Of a stretch of DNA of 64,000 nt, positions 40,663 through 49,729 are shown in pieces. Source of the DNA: CAVZVZ01 sp963778895 (lineage in GTDB: Bacteria; Actinomycetota; Acidimicrobiia; Acidimicrobiales; Acidimicrobilacustridaceae); contig CAVZVZ010000001.1 in NCBI GenBank assembly GCA_963778895.1, positions 1-64,000 on the forward strand. The letters are read 5' to 3'. The position numbers were made by a program, and so were the translations under genes. Numbering within the stretch: position 1 is the stretch's first letter; every line of letters begins with the position of its first letter. Under the pieces are notes generated by a model. That model saw only the letters and a list, made by a program, of their open reading frames with translations. It had not been told where the DNA came from and made no database searches.

Positions 40663-43422
40663 TCAGGCCGTGAAGATGCCGTCGATCCAGAGTTGGATGA
40701 CGTTCGGGGCGAGCCCACCGAAGTTGACGATGTCCGCACCGGCCAGCGTGTCGATGTTCAGGCGGTCGGTGGCGTACTCGGCGCCGGTGATCTGAACCGT
40801 CGGCGTCAACCCCGTCACCGCCGCGGAAGTACCGCTGCCGGTCACGTTGATCTTGTCGACGTTCGCCGTGCCGGTGACGTTCACGACGTCCGCCTGGCCG
40901 TCGCCGCCGCCGCCGGATGCTTGGAGATTCACGCCCACGGTGCGAACGTCGGTGCCGGTGAGGTCGCCCACGGTGACCGTGTCGGCGCCGCCCAACGCGT
41001 TGAAGTTGATCGCCTCCACATCGTCGACGTCCATGGTGATGTTGGCGACATCGCGGAAGAACCGCACGCGCTGGCCATTCGCCGAGATGTCGATGTGCTC
41101 GTTGACGTTCGCGCCGTTGAACGTCAACGTGTCGAGCCCGCCCCCGCCCTCGACCACGTCGGAGCCGTCACCGGGATCCCAGGTGAAGACATCCGCCCCG
41201 CCGCCGAGGTACGCGACGTCGTTGCCCCGATTGCCGTCGATGTGGTCGTTGCCGCTGCCGCCGACCAGTACGTCGCCCCCGTCACCGCCCGCGATGGTGT
41301 CGTTGCCGCTGCCGCCGTCGAGCCCGAGCAAGGGAAGGATGGCGGCCAAACCGTTTCCGGCCGTGATCGTGTCGTCGCCGGCGTTGCCGTTGATCCGCAC
41401 GCTCTCGGCGTTGGCGATCGTGAAGAAACCGCTGCCGCCGTCGGTCACCTCCGCAACCGCGCCGTTGGCGACGACAGTGAACACGTCGCTGCCGTTCGTG
41501 CCCTCGGTGAAGACCGCGTCGAGATCGGGACCACCGTCGAGAACCGCGTTGATCACTGCGCCCACCGCCGGCGTCGCCTGTATGGAGTCCATCCCGCCCT
41601 GGCCGTTCACCACGAGCTGATCGAGCGCCGGTTCACCACCGGTCACCGAGGGAACGGCCGACAAGCCCTCGACGACCGCAGCCGGTCCGTCGGCGACGAC
41701 GTTCAGCAGATCGGCGAGGCCGGTTCCGTTCACGTTCACCCGGTCGGCTTGCCCGTCACCCGCACCCAAGGACGACAAGTCGACGTTGACCGCTCGCGCT
41801 GAGGTTCCCGTCAAGTCGTTGATCGTCACGGTGTCCGCACCGCCGAGGGCTCTCACCTGGATGGTCTCGACTTCGTTGAGGTCCATCGTGATGTTGGCGA
41901 TGTCTCGGAACAGGCGCACGCGCGCGCCGTTGGCCGACACATCGATGTTCTCGTTGACGTTCGCGCCGTTGAAGGCGAGCGTGTCCTTGCCGCTCTGTCC
42001 CTCGATCGTGTCGGAGCCGTCACCGGGATCCCACACCGCGGTATCGGCCCCCCCGCCGAGGAGCACGAGGTCGTTCCCACGATTGCCGTCGACGACATCG
42101 TTACCGCCCCCGCCGATCATCACGTCAGCGCCGTCGCCCCCGCCGAGCGTGTCGTTGCCGCCGCCTCCATCGATCCTCAGGGCCGGAACGATCGCCGCCA
42201 GACCGTTCCCAGCCGTGATCGTGTCATCGCCTCCCCGACCGCTGACGAGCAACGTGTCGGTGTCCGTGACGGAGAAGAATCCGGTGCCGCCGTCGGTCAC
42301 CGTGGCCAACGTTCCGTTGGCCACGACGTTGAAGACATCGTTGTCGGGGGTGCCCTCGGTGAAGGCCGTGTCGTTTCCGATGTTGCCCTCGAGGACCGCG
42401 TTGATGAGTGCGCCGACAGCGGGGGAGGACTCGAGCGAGTCGTCGCCAGCTCCGGCGGCGACGACCAGTTGATCGAGTGCCGGCTCACCGCCGGTGACCA
42501 AGGTCTCCACCGGCAGACCCTTGACCACCGCGGCAGGTGCATCGGCATTGACCTCGATCTCGTCAGCCGCATCGGTGCCGTTGACGATCACCTGATCGGC
42601 TTGCCCATCGCCGCCGCTGCCCCCCGACAGGTTCACGTCGACGGCGCGCACGGCAGTCCCGGCCAGATTGCCGACATTGACGACGTCGGCACCACCGAGC
42701 GCCTTGAACTGGATCGTCTCGACCTCGTTGAGGTCCATCGTGATGTTGGCGACATCTCGGAAGAACCGCACGCGCGGGCCGTTCGCTGAGATGTCGATGT
42801 GCTCGTTGACGTTCGCGCCGTTGAAGTTGAGCGTGTCCTTGCCGCTCTGACCCTCGACGACATCGGACCCGTCGCCCGGATTCCACACCGTCGTATCGTT
42901 CCCACCGCCGAGAAGGACAACGTCGTTCCCGCGACCGGGCTGCACGAAGTCGTTACCGCCGTTGCCGATCAGCGTCTCGCTGCTGCTGCCGCCGACGATG
43001 GAGTCGTTCCCACCGCCGCCGTCGAGTGTGGTCGCCTCGGTGTCGGTGAAGATTCCGTTGACCTCGTCGATGCGGACGTTGTCGGCACCCCCGAGCGCCT
43101 CGACCTGGATCGCGGTGAAGGTACTCCGGTCGAACGAGAGGTCGGCCGTACCGTCGTTGCCGAAGTCGACGTCGAGCGTGGTCGGTACGCCGGATCGCAG
43201 ACGAAGGACGATCAGGTCGTCGGCGTTCGATCCGCGGACGAACAATGTATTGCCGACCACCTGACCCGAGAACGGGGGAGCAGCATCGGCCCGGGTGTTC
43301 AGGAGCAACAGCGCTGCGCACGCAGCCAACGCGGCCAACGCGAACATCCCGAGGGCGACGGCGGCTCGCCGACCCGGTGAGCGATGGGCATGGGTCGACA
43401 ACGCCAGCGCCGGTGCAGTCAT
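40663..43422 (-). CDS. large exported RTX-type calcium-binding repeat protein
   Basis: This 919-residue protein starts near ATG 43422 (43449 is an alternative). A basic N-terminus and one hydrophobic helix (AAVALGMFALAALAACAALL) serve as signal or anchor. The rest is a beta-roll of RTX nonapeptides (GGGGNDSIVGGSS, NGGNDFVQPGRGNDVVLLGG). Three large copies of one module alternate RTX segments with a conserved block beginning FNGANVNEHIDISANG and containing RFFRDVANITMDLNEVETI. Calcium-driven folding outside the cell is expected. The gene sits alone between a CD225 protein and a lipoprotein gene. No dedicated type I secretion genes are present, and the N-terminal signal suggests Sec export instead. 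Confidence 0.87.
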   Translation of the reverse strand: MTAPALALSTHAHRSPGRRAAVALGMFALAALAACAALLLLNTRADAAPPFSGQVVGNTLFVRGSNADDLIVLRLRSGVPTTLDVDFGNDGTADLSFDRSTFTAIQVEALGGADNVRIDEVNGIFTDTEATTLDGGGGNDSIVGGSSSETLIGNGGNDFVQPGRGNDVVLLGGGNDTTVWNPGDGSDVVEGQSGKDTLNFNGANVNEHIDISANGPRVRFFRDVANITMDLNEVETIQFKALGGADVVNVGNLAGTAVRAVDVNLSGGSGGDGQADQVIVNGTDAADEIEVNADAPAAVVKGLPVETLVTGGEPALDQLVVAAGAGDDSLESSPAVGALINAVLEGNIGNDTAFTEGTPDNDVFNVVANGTLATVTDGGTGFFSVTDTDTLLVSGRGGDDTITAGNGLAAIVPALRIDGGGGNDTLGGGDGADVMIGGGGNDVVDGNRGNDLVLLGGGADTAVWDPGDGSDTIEGQSGKDTLAFNGANVNENIDVSANGARVRLFRDIANITMDLNEVETIQVRALGGADTVTINDLTGTSARAVNVDLSSLGAGDGQADRVNVNGTGLADLLNVVADGPAAVVEGLSAVPSVTGGEPALDQLVVNGQGGMDSIQATPAVGAVINAVLDGGPDLDAVFTEGTNGSDVFTVVANGAVAEVTDGGSGFFTIANAESVRINGNAGDDTITAGNGLAAILPLLGLDGGSGNDTIAGGDGGDVLVGGSGNDHIDGNRGNDVAYLGGGADVFTWDPGDGSDVVEGGGGLDTLTFNGANVNEHIDISANGQRVRFFRDVANITMDVDDVEAINFNALGGADTVTVGDLTGTDVRTVGVNLQASGGGGDGQADVVNVTGTANVDKINVTGSGTSAAVTGLTPTVQITGAEYATDRLNIDTLAGADIVNFGGLAPNVIQLWIDGIFTA
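40840..42960 (-). repeat. three 852-bp tandem modules inside the RTX-type gene
   Basis: The same block (GTGATGTTGGCGA on the plus strand) recurs at 41036, 41888 and 42740, exactly 852 bases apart each time, equal to 284 codons. Flanking RTX and spacer blocks keep the same spacing. Boundaries of the units are approximate. The copies are clearly diverged at synonymous positions, so they are old duplications and not a recent assembly duplication. Confidence 0.8.
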
Positions 43423-43747
43423 TTCAGGGCCCCCAGTCAGCCTGAACATGCGTCCGCCCTGATGGTTGGAACCGGTGTCCGGACGCGCACCGAGGATACC
43501 CGGCAACAATCAGGCGAACCGAAGTAAGCAATCCGAGGTGCTGGTGACTCGGTGAGGGGCATGGACGACTACGCAGGTCCCAGGGACTTCGAGACGTGGT
43601 ACCTCCGTGACCGGAGCCGAGGCGGCCGAGGACATGCGCCATGAGCTGGTGATGAGGGGCATCCGTTGACCGCCGCCGTCGGCGCGCGATGATGCCGACG
43701 CGGAGACCCAGAGCAATGGCCGTCGTGCCGATCGAGAGGTCTCGCAG
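43423..43747. other. intergenic stretch between divergent exported-protein genes
   Basis: This is the common upstream region of the RTX-type gene (minus strand) and the Lys-rich lipoprotein gene (plus strand). Open frames on the minus strand here are antisense shadows without ribosome sites. I see no clear promoter hexamers or RNA gene. Confidence 0.4.
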
Positions 43748-44032
43748 GTGAAACGAACCCTGATCACATTGATGACCGCGGGCCTGCTCCTGTTGGCGGC
43801 GGCATGTAGCCAACCCCACCACGAGGCCGCGGCCACCCCGAACAGCTCCGACGATGCCGCGGGCCCGACGTCGACCACGACGACCGCCAAGTCGAAGGAC
43901 TCGACCGCCACGACCACCACCGCCCCGCCCACGACGACGACGCTCGTGCCCGACCACAAGTCGACGCCCACGACCGCCAAGCCCAAGGCGAAGAAAAAGA
44001 AGAAGGCCGCCCACAAGGCACGAGCTGCCTAG
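43748..44032 (+). CDS. small lipoprotein with Thr-rich linker and Lys-rich tail
   Basis: This 94-residue protein starts with GTG at 43748. A signal peptide (TLITLMTAGLLLLAAAC) with lipobox AAAC is followed by a low-complexity Ser/Thr/Asp/Pro linker (TTTTAPPTTTTLVPDHKS). The tail is strongly basic (KPKAKKKKKAAHKARAA). Such a tail would bind anionic wall polymers or nucleic acid. No folded domain is apparent. It is convergent with the cold-shock gene, with a hairpin between them. Confidence 0.65.
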   Translation: MKRTLITLMTAGLLLLAAACSQPHHEAAATPNSSDDAAGPTSTTTTAKSKDSTATTTTAPPTTTTLVPDHKSTPTTAKPKAKKKKKAAHKARAA

Positions 44033-44053
44033 CGCTCGGGGTCAACGGAAAGA

Positions 44054-44073
44054 GCCGCCGGCGAACCGGCGGC
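44054..44073. terminator. bidirectional hairpin terminator between convergent genes
   Basis: GCCGCCGG and CCGGCGGC form a perfect 8-bp GC-only stem closed by the stable CGAA loop. It sits between the ends of the lipoprotein gene and the cold-shock gene. A short pyrimidine run (TCTTTCC on the minus strand) follows on one side, so it probably ends both transcripts. Confidence 0.65.
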
Positions 44074-44098
44074 CCTTACTCAATGTGCGAAATCGAGC

Positions 44099-44299
44099 TC
44101 AGATAACGCGGACGTTCTGCGCTTCCTCGCCTTTGCGGCCGGGGGCGACGTCGAACTCGACGCGCTGGCCCTCGTCGAGCGACTTGTAACCATCGCCCTG
44201 GATGTTGGAAAAGTGGACGAACACATCGTCGCCACCCTCGCGTGAGATGAAGCCGAAGCCCTTCTCACTGTTGAAGAACTTCACAGTACCTGTAGTCAT
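44099..44299 (-). CDS. csp: cold-shock domain protein
   Basis: This 66-residue protein, MTTGTVKFFNSEKGFGFISR at the N-terminus, is a complete cold-shock domain. It has both RNA-binding motifs, KGFGFI (RNP1) and VFVHFS (RNP2), and ends GEEAQNVRVI. It binds single-stranded RNA and DNA as a chaperone. The start at 44299 is set by the family N-terminus and a purine-rich AGAAAAAGAGAG upstream. A stretch of about 195 bases without a gene lies before it, which could hold the long 5' leader often found for such genes; no element in it is certain. Confidence 0.96.
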   Translation of the reverse strand: MTTGTVKFFNSEKGFGFISREGGDDVFVHFSNIQGDGYKSLDEGQRVEFDVAPGRKGEEAQNVRVI

Positions 44300-44494
44300 T
44301 TCTCTCTTTTTCTGATTTGTCGAGCCAGCCCGATTGACCAACCCATTCTTGGAACCCAGCCAGCGCGATCAAGAAGAGGGCGTTGAATGAATGTCCGCAA
44401 CCGACAGGCTATCCGATCCGGCCACCAAGGTCGTGTCTCGCCGTGATCTACGGCCCGGTGCAGGTCGTCGACTGATTCGAGACCCCCTCGTCGG

Positions 44495-44746
44495 CTAGTC
44501 GGGACGTGGACGCGGGTTGCGCTCGGGTGGCCCGTCGCGGATGACTCGTTTGCCCTCCGCGGCGTACGGCGGCCGCCGGCGACGCGGTACGTAGCCGTCG
44601 GGGCACAAACCGGCCTCGGACTCGCTGTCCCCACCCGGTGGGGGTGAGGCGGCGGCGCCGTGCGGATCGGTCGAGCCGATCCGCACGCACTCGAACCGCG
44701 GGTCCTTCTCACACGGAAGGACGTCGGGTTGCTCCGCGTCGCTCAC
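44495..44746 (-). CDS. small Cys-containing protein coupled to the neprosin-like gene
   Basis: This 83-residue protein starts with GTG at 44746, overlapping the neprosin stop as GTGA. It contains three cysteines in LPCEKDPRFECVRIG and GLCPDGYVPRRRRPPYA. The second motif resembles the CPxGTxPxRR sequence of the neprosin activation-peptide domain that precedes the protease in plants (recalled from the family, not aligned). There is no signal peptide. Function is unknown; a propeptide-like partner supplied in trans is my inference. Confidence 0.6.
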   Translation of the reverse strand: MSDAEQPDVLPCEKDPRFECVRIGSTDPHGAAASPPPGGDSESEAGLCPDGYVPRRRRPPYAAEGKRVIRDGPPERNPRPRPD

Positions 44747-46077
44747 GGGCACTGGCTGTTCCGTCCGCTGCCACCCCACCAGAAGTACGGACCCCAGCTA
44801 CCCCAGTTGTCGAGATGGCCCTCGATGCCGTAGCACTTGGGATGGCTCGCGTAGACCGAGCCAGGGTTGTAACGGCTCATGCCGCCACCGGTGCTCGACT
44901 GGTACATCAGGTTGCTCATGTACGCGCAATGCTGCCAGCCCTCGTAGGGCCAGTGGCCGTTGCCCATGTCGGTCGCGGTGGTGCCGGCGTGGCTGTCGCT
45001 GTCGACGATCTCGCCGTACCACGCCACCTTGTCGGCCTGGTCGCGCAAACCGCTCGCGCTGAACAGGCTGGCCGGGTAGTAGCCGATCCAACGATTGTTG
45101 CACCGCATCCACCAGTTGCCCTGCCATAGCTGCCACTTGAGGTTCATGATGTACTGCGTGCCGCCGAACGTGCTCAGCGGCGACGACAACGCCTCGGGTA
45201 GACGACGTTGGAGTACTGCACCCACCCGTCGACGTCCTGGTTGTACCCGCCTTTGTTGTCACCTTGATCGCTGTAGTTGTTCGTCGTGTAGAAGACGAAC
45301 AGGTGCGGCACCCAGTCGCCGTACAGGTCGCGGTACTCCTGGTGACCGGACTCGATGGTCTGGCGCCCGGACCCGGTTCCACGCACGAGCGCGTTCTGGC
45401 CGAGCGAGAACTCGTCGGACCACTCGAGGTACGGATCCCACGCGTTGATGTTGCCCTCGGTGCCGTACGCCGTGACGCCTTGCGCCGTGTTCGCGTACTT
45501 GTGCACGCTGCCGTCCTCGGGCAAGGCCAATTCGACGCCTTCGCCCTCGGGTCGGAGCTGGGTCGCGCGCCCGTGCTTGCTCAGGAAGTCCTGCAGGTAT
45601 TTCGTCGAGGAGATCCGGTCGACGTCGCGTCGGACGATCGGAACCGTCCCCGACGGCCCACGTTCGGCCCGTTCGTCCTCGAGCTCGAAGCGGACGAACT
45701 CGGCGGGACGTACTTCTTTGCCGTCGGCCGGGTCCTGGTGCATCCGAAGGTCGAGTCGATCCGCCTCGGGCGGGGAAGCGATCTTCCCCTCCGGTGCGAG
45801 CGATTCCGCCGGCACCCAGTCGAGGGATTGCCCGAGCCGAGTCTGGGTGGTGAGGATCACCTCGCGGTCGCGACTGGCGGTCGAGCAGGTACTGCCGGAT
45901 CCGATCGGTGTTCTCACGGGCCCGGCGGGCGAGCTCCTCGGGCTCGAATTCCCGATCGGAACGCTCCTGGCCCTTGTCGTCGTCGATGTCTCTGTCGTCG
46001 ATGTCCCCGGCGCCGATGCGCCTGTCGGCGGTTCGGGCTTCGTTGTTGTGTTCTGGGGTCGCCAAGACGGGGTCCAT
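44743..46077 (-). CDS. neprosin-type (DUF239) glutamic prolyl endopeptidase-like protein (frameshifted)
   Basis: This protein of about 445 residues starts with ATG at 46077, behind GGAGGGGCGAGGAGAG. The acidic N-terminal region (DIDDRDIDDDKGQERSDREF) is followed by DWVPAESLAPEGKIASPPEA. The neprosin core follows: GHQEYRDLYGDWVPHLFVFY, NQDVDGWVQYSNVVYP, then WQGNWWMRCNNRWIGYYPAS, ADKVAWYGEIVDSDS and a disulfide-capable tail (KCYGIEGHLDNWG). Frame moves lie near 45880 and 45200. Neprosins are acid-active glutamic peptidases that cut after proline. No signal peptide is seen, which is odd for this family. Confidence 0.8.
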
Positions 46078-46216
46078 GTGGACTCTCCTCGCCCCTCCAG
46101 CCACATATCGCCTGTGGCATTGGTCGCGCCGATCGTGTTCGGATGCAACTGTTCAGGCGTCACAAGATCGCCGAAGGGAGGGGCCCGGCAGTCAATGGCC
46201 GCGGTACGGTCGGCCC

Positions 46217-46900
46217 GTGGCTGCACACGACCGGGCCGGGGTCGAACTCGTTCGCGTGAGCGCGACGTCGGGACAGGTGGTGGTGACCGCCGAAGACCGC
46301 TCCGACATCTCGGTCGAAGGTGGCGAGGTGGTGCGCGACGGCTCGGCCTTGACGGCGCGCGTCGGTAGCGACTCGATCGTCGTGCGCGTGCCCTTGGGAT
46401 CCGCAGTCGTGGTCGGCAGCCGCAGTGGACAGGTGACGCTGAAGGGCCGGTTCGGGTCGGCCGGGGTGTCGAGCGAGTCCGGGCAGATCTCGATCGACGA
46501 GGCACACTCGGTCGACGTCCGCACCACGAGCGGCAGCGTCGACGTGCAGCGGGCGACGCAGGTCTGCCGAGCTCGCAGCGTGTCGGGCCAAGTCGAGGTG
46601 GGCCACACCGCTGATCTGTCGGCCCACACCGACAGTGGCAGCATCCGTGTGCGGCATGCTCGGGGCACCGTCCGGGTGCGCGCGACGAGCGGTCAGGTCG
46701 AGGTGGGCATCGACGGGGCGAGCGACATCGCCGCCGAGACGATGGACGGCACGATCGTGCTCCGCCTGGCCAAGGGCCTGGGCGCCCGGGTCAACGCCCG
46801 CAGCGCCAGCGGAGCGATCGAGAACTCCGCGCCCGCCGGCGACGACTGCACCGTCGCGGCGCGCAGTGTGAGCGGCCAGATCGAGGTGCGCGCTCGGTGA
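46217..46900 (+). CDS. DUF4097-type beta-helix protein
   Basis: This 227-residue protein starts with GTG at 46217. It is built of repeated short strands with the pattern (T/S)-x-SG-x-(V/I): SATSGQVVVTAEDRSDISVE, SRSGQVTLKGRFGSAGVSSE, TTSGSVDVQRATQ, DSGSIRVRHARGTVRVRATS and ARSVSGQIEVRAR. This is typical of DUF4097/DUF4098 beta-solenoids. There is no signal peptide or membrane helix. Function is unknown. Its stop overlaps the cyclase start as GTGA, so the two proteins are made together. Confidence 0.8.
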   Translation: MAAHDRAGVELVRVSATSGQVVVTAEDRSDISVEGGEVVRDGSALTARVGSDSIVVRVPLGSAVVVGSRSGQVTLKGRFGSAGVSSESGQISIDEAHSVDVRTTSGSVDVQRATQVCRARSVSGQVEVGHTADLSAHTDSGSIRVRHARGTVRVRATSGQVEVGIDGASDIAAETMDGTIVLRLAKGLGARVNARSASGAIENSAPAGDDCTVAARSVSGQIEVRAR

Positions 46901-47397
46901 GCGGACCCGGCGCCATCGTGTTCACCGACATCGTGGGCTTCACCAAGTTCACCGCGGCCGAGGGCGACAGCCGTGCCGTCGAGCTGCTCGACACCAAGCG
47001 CAAGATCGTCGACGACCTGTTGCCCTCCGGCGGTCGTGTGGTGAAAGAGCTCGGCGATGGGCTGCTGCTCTGGATCGACAGCGCCGACAGCGGTGTGCGC
47101 TTCTGCCGCGATTTGCAGCGTGCGTGTCGTCGCGCGTCCGACGAAGGACCGTTTCCGCTCTGGGTGCGCATCGGCGCGCACTGGGGCGAGGCCGCCGAAC
47201 GCGCCGGAGACCTCATCGGCCATGAGGTCAACACGGCGGCGCGCATCGTGGACCAGGCGGGCCCGGGCGAGACGCTCGCCTCGGACGATTTGATCAAGCA
47301 ATGCGACCCGACGGCCCTCGATGTCGAGGCCCAACCGATCGGTCCGGTGGTGATGAAAGGACTGCCGGCCGCGGTCTGGCTCTACCGATTGCCGTAA
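46897..47397 (+). CDS. stand-alone class III adenylate/guanylate cyclase domain
   Basis: This 166-residue protein is little more than a class III catalytic domain. Metal-binding aspartates lie in FTDIVGFTKFTAAEG and VVKELGDGLLLWID, and the transition-state Asn/Arg in GHEVNTAARIVDQAG. No sensor, HAMP or membrane part is present. It could make cAMP or cGMP; substrate-specifying residues cannot be assigned with confidence by eye. The GTG start at 46897 overlaps the stop of the DUF4097 gene, suggesting that the solenoid protein is its partner or regulator. Confidence 0.87.
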   Translation: MSGPGAIVFTDIVGFTKFTAAEGDSRAVELLDTKRKIVDDLLPSGGRVVKELGDGLLLWIDSADSGVRFCRDLQRACRRASDEGPFPLWVRIGAHWGEAAERAGDLIGHEVNTAARIVDQAGPGETLASDDLIKQCDPTALDVEAQPIGPVVMKGLPAAVWLYRLP

Positions 47398-47451
47398 TGA
47401 TGGACCCACGGCTGGGGTCGGCCCGGTCGTCGAACGAACAGGAGCAACCGA

Positions 47452-47846
47452 ATGATCGTCGACCACATCGATCCGCCGAGCCTCGCCCCGATCATGGGAT
47501 CGGCCCACATCAGCGTGGCCAAGGGCGACACGATCCTGCACATCTCGGGCCAGACCGGCGTCGACGCCGATGGCCAGGTCGTCGGCTCGACGTTCGCCGA
47601 ACAAGCCACCCAGGCCCTGCGCAATCTCGCCACCGCGCTCGACGCCGCGGGAGCGAAGCCGGCCGACGTCGCCAAGCTCACGATCTACATCAAGGACTAC
47701 ACACCCGACGCGCTCGAGCCCTGGTGGGAGCCGCCATCGAGGTGTTCGGCGATCAGTACCCGGTCACGGCCAGCACCCTGCTCGGTGTGGCGACCTTGTG
47801 GCAGCCCGACGTCCTCATCGAGATCGACGCCGTCGCGGTCATCTGA
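47452..47846 (+). CDS. RidA/YjgF-family protein (frameshifted)
   Basis: The ATG at 47452 follows AGGAG. The 131 residues show the RidA fold: HISGQTGVDADGQVVGSTFA, EQATQALRNLATALDAAGAK, ADVAKLTIYIKDYTPD, then in a second frame YPVTASTLLGVATLWQPDVL and IEIDAVAVI. RidA proteins hydrolyse reactive enamines/imines. The canonical arginine of the active deaminases is not present at the usual ARS/ARP position (VTASTLLGV here), so the protein may belong to a non-deaminase subgroup. One base is missing near 47725. Confidence 0.85.
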
Positions 47847-47850
47847 CCGC

Positions 47851-48957
47851 TCACTCCGCCAAGAGAGCTTTGCCGGCTTCCAGCGTGGCGAACTCACCCG
47901 CGAAGAAATGTTGGGTGGTGGCGTGCATGTCGCGGAAGCAGCGTTGGAGCGGTCCGGCGCGCAGCGCGTCGGTGCCCGCGAGCAGGTAGGCCTCGCGTAC
48001 GACGTCGGCCCCGTCCTGGGTGGCGAACACGGTCGACTGGCGCGCCAGCGCGACCTCGGTCGGGTTCGCCTCGCCCGTGCGGATCGCGGTGGCTTCGGCC
48101 GTCGCGAACGTCTCGCGCACCCAGCGGCCGCCGACCGAGCGCGCGATTCCAACGTCGGGAGAGCGAGGAGGAAGCTCTCCTTCTCGCGCAGCGGTGCCGA
48201 TGCCCCCATCCGAGCCTTCGTGGTGGCGATCCGGCGCAGTTCGTCGAGCGCCCGCCGGACCACTCCGAGCGCCACGCCGGCGTGACCGGCTGATGTCAGG
48301 CCGAGCACGCCCAGTTGGTACATCGGCCCGCCGCGGTGTTGCACCGGTGCGAAGAAGTCGAAGGTCGCACCCTCGGGCGCCCACGCATCACGGAGCGTGT
48401 AGTCCCAACTGGCTGTCGCCTCGAGACCGAGCACGTCCCAACCGTCCTGCATCGTCGCCGCCGATCGGGGCACCAGGGCCATCAACAACCGGCTCTCCTC
48501 CTCGGCCGTGAGCACACCTGCGCCGATCCACGCCGAGTGATTGACCCCGCTGCCGAACTGATAGTCGCCAGTGATGCGATAGCCGTCGCCCTCCGGCGTG
48601 GCAGTGCCGTTCGGTGCGAACTGTCCGGCCGCGAGGGGCACACCGTCGGCGAACAACTCCTTGGCGAAGTCCTCGCCGGCCCATGCCCCGAAGAAGGCGA
48701 TGGTCGCGATGTTGGCCATCAGGCACCAGCCCGTCGACCCGTCGGCCCGAGAGATCTCGGCCACGGCATCGATGCAGTCGACGATCGGTGCTTCGCCGCC
48801 GCCGACCTCTTTGGGCACCATCACCGCATGCAGGCCGGCGTTGGTCAGCGCGTCGACCGAGGCCTGCGAGACCGGTGCGGTGGGCGGCGCCCCGCGCGCG
48901 TTCTCGTCGACGAGGGCGTACAGGTCACGGGCGGCATCGACGAGGAGAGGGGCTCAC
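47851..48957 (-). CDS. acyl-CoA dehydrogenase-like flavoprotein, HsaA/HpaB type (frameshifted)
   Basis: From GTG 48957 the protein reads LLVDAARDLYALVDENARGA and continues AVMVPKEVGGGEAPIVDCID. ISRADGSTGWCLMANIATIA and DGYRITGDYQFGSGVNHSAW (flavin-binding middle domain) follow, then GGPMYQLGVLGLTSAGHAGV, and in another frame TQDGADVVREAYLLAGTDAL. The last part matches acyl-CoA-dehydrogenase type-2 C-terminal domains of flavin-dependent monooxygenases and related dehydrogenases. About 368 residues. Frame moves lie near 48940 and 48165. The usual catalytic Glu of true acyl-CoA dehydrogenases is not evident. The substrate is unknown. The gene is convergent with ridA-like. Confidence 0.82.
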
Positions 48958-48959
48958 GG

Positions 48960-49659
48960 TCAGGATTCTGGCAGGTCGTCGAGCATCGTCGAAGTAGTCG
49001 TCGTCGACCACGATGCCCATCGGGGCGAAGACCGAGAGAGGCGATCGGGATGATCTGATCCGTGCCGATCGTGATGTTGCGCAACGCCTTGGCTCCCTTG
49101 ATGCCCTCGACGGTCGACCGGTGCAAGGCGACATCGGTCGAGTCGTCGCCTGCGACAGCTCGACCCCGGCGAGCGTCGATCGAACGAACCGCGAGGCCTT
49201 GATCGTCGCGGTGTAGAAGTCGGCGTCGGTCAGATCGCAGTCCTCGAACGCGCACTGCTCCAGCGTGGCCATGCGAAACCAACACTGATCCATGCGGCAG
49301 TCGACGAACGACACGTGCCGGCCCTCGAGTTGTGGGGCCACGAAGCCCGACATGCGGCATTGCTCGAACCGCACTCGCTCGAAGGTGGCGGTGTCGAACG
49401 TGGCGCCCGAGAGCTCGCAGCTGTCGAAGGTGACGTCGGTGAAAGTCACGTGGCGGAGGTCGGCGCCCGTCAGCGACACGTTCTCCAGGCGGCAACCGGA
49501 GAGCGCGAACTGTTCCACCCGACCTTCAGCAACGCGTAGGTCCGTCACGAGCGTGTCCTCGAGACGCACACCGTCGTCGAGGTCGATCGGCCCGATGTCG
49601 TCGAGTTCGGTCGGCAGATCGGGATGATCGATGAGCGGTACCCGATGCTGTTTCGCCAC
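48960..49659 (-). CDS. pentapeptide-repeat protein (frameshifted)
   Basis: From GTG 49659 (VAKQHRVPLIDHPDLPTELD) the protein runs into a right-handed quadrilateral beta-helix. Its pentapeptides include LENVSLTGADLRHVTFTDVT, FDSCELSGATFDTATFERVR, CWFRMATLEQCAFEDCDLTD and STVEGIKGAKALRN. The C-terminus (MGIVVDDDYFDDA) lies after frame moves near 49160, 49035 and 48975. Proteins of this fold can mimic DNA and protect gyrase, but most have no known role. The stop lies two bases before the flavoprotein start on the same strand, so they are probably co-transcribed. Confidence 0.82.
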
Positions 49660-49729
49660 CGACGAAGTGTCGCGCACGGTGCCTTCGGATATCTTCGGGA
49701 GGTCGCGGCACGCGACCGGAGGTCTTCCC

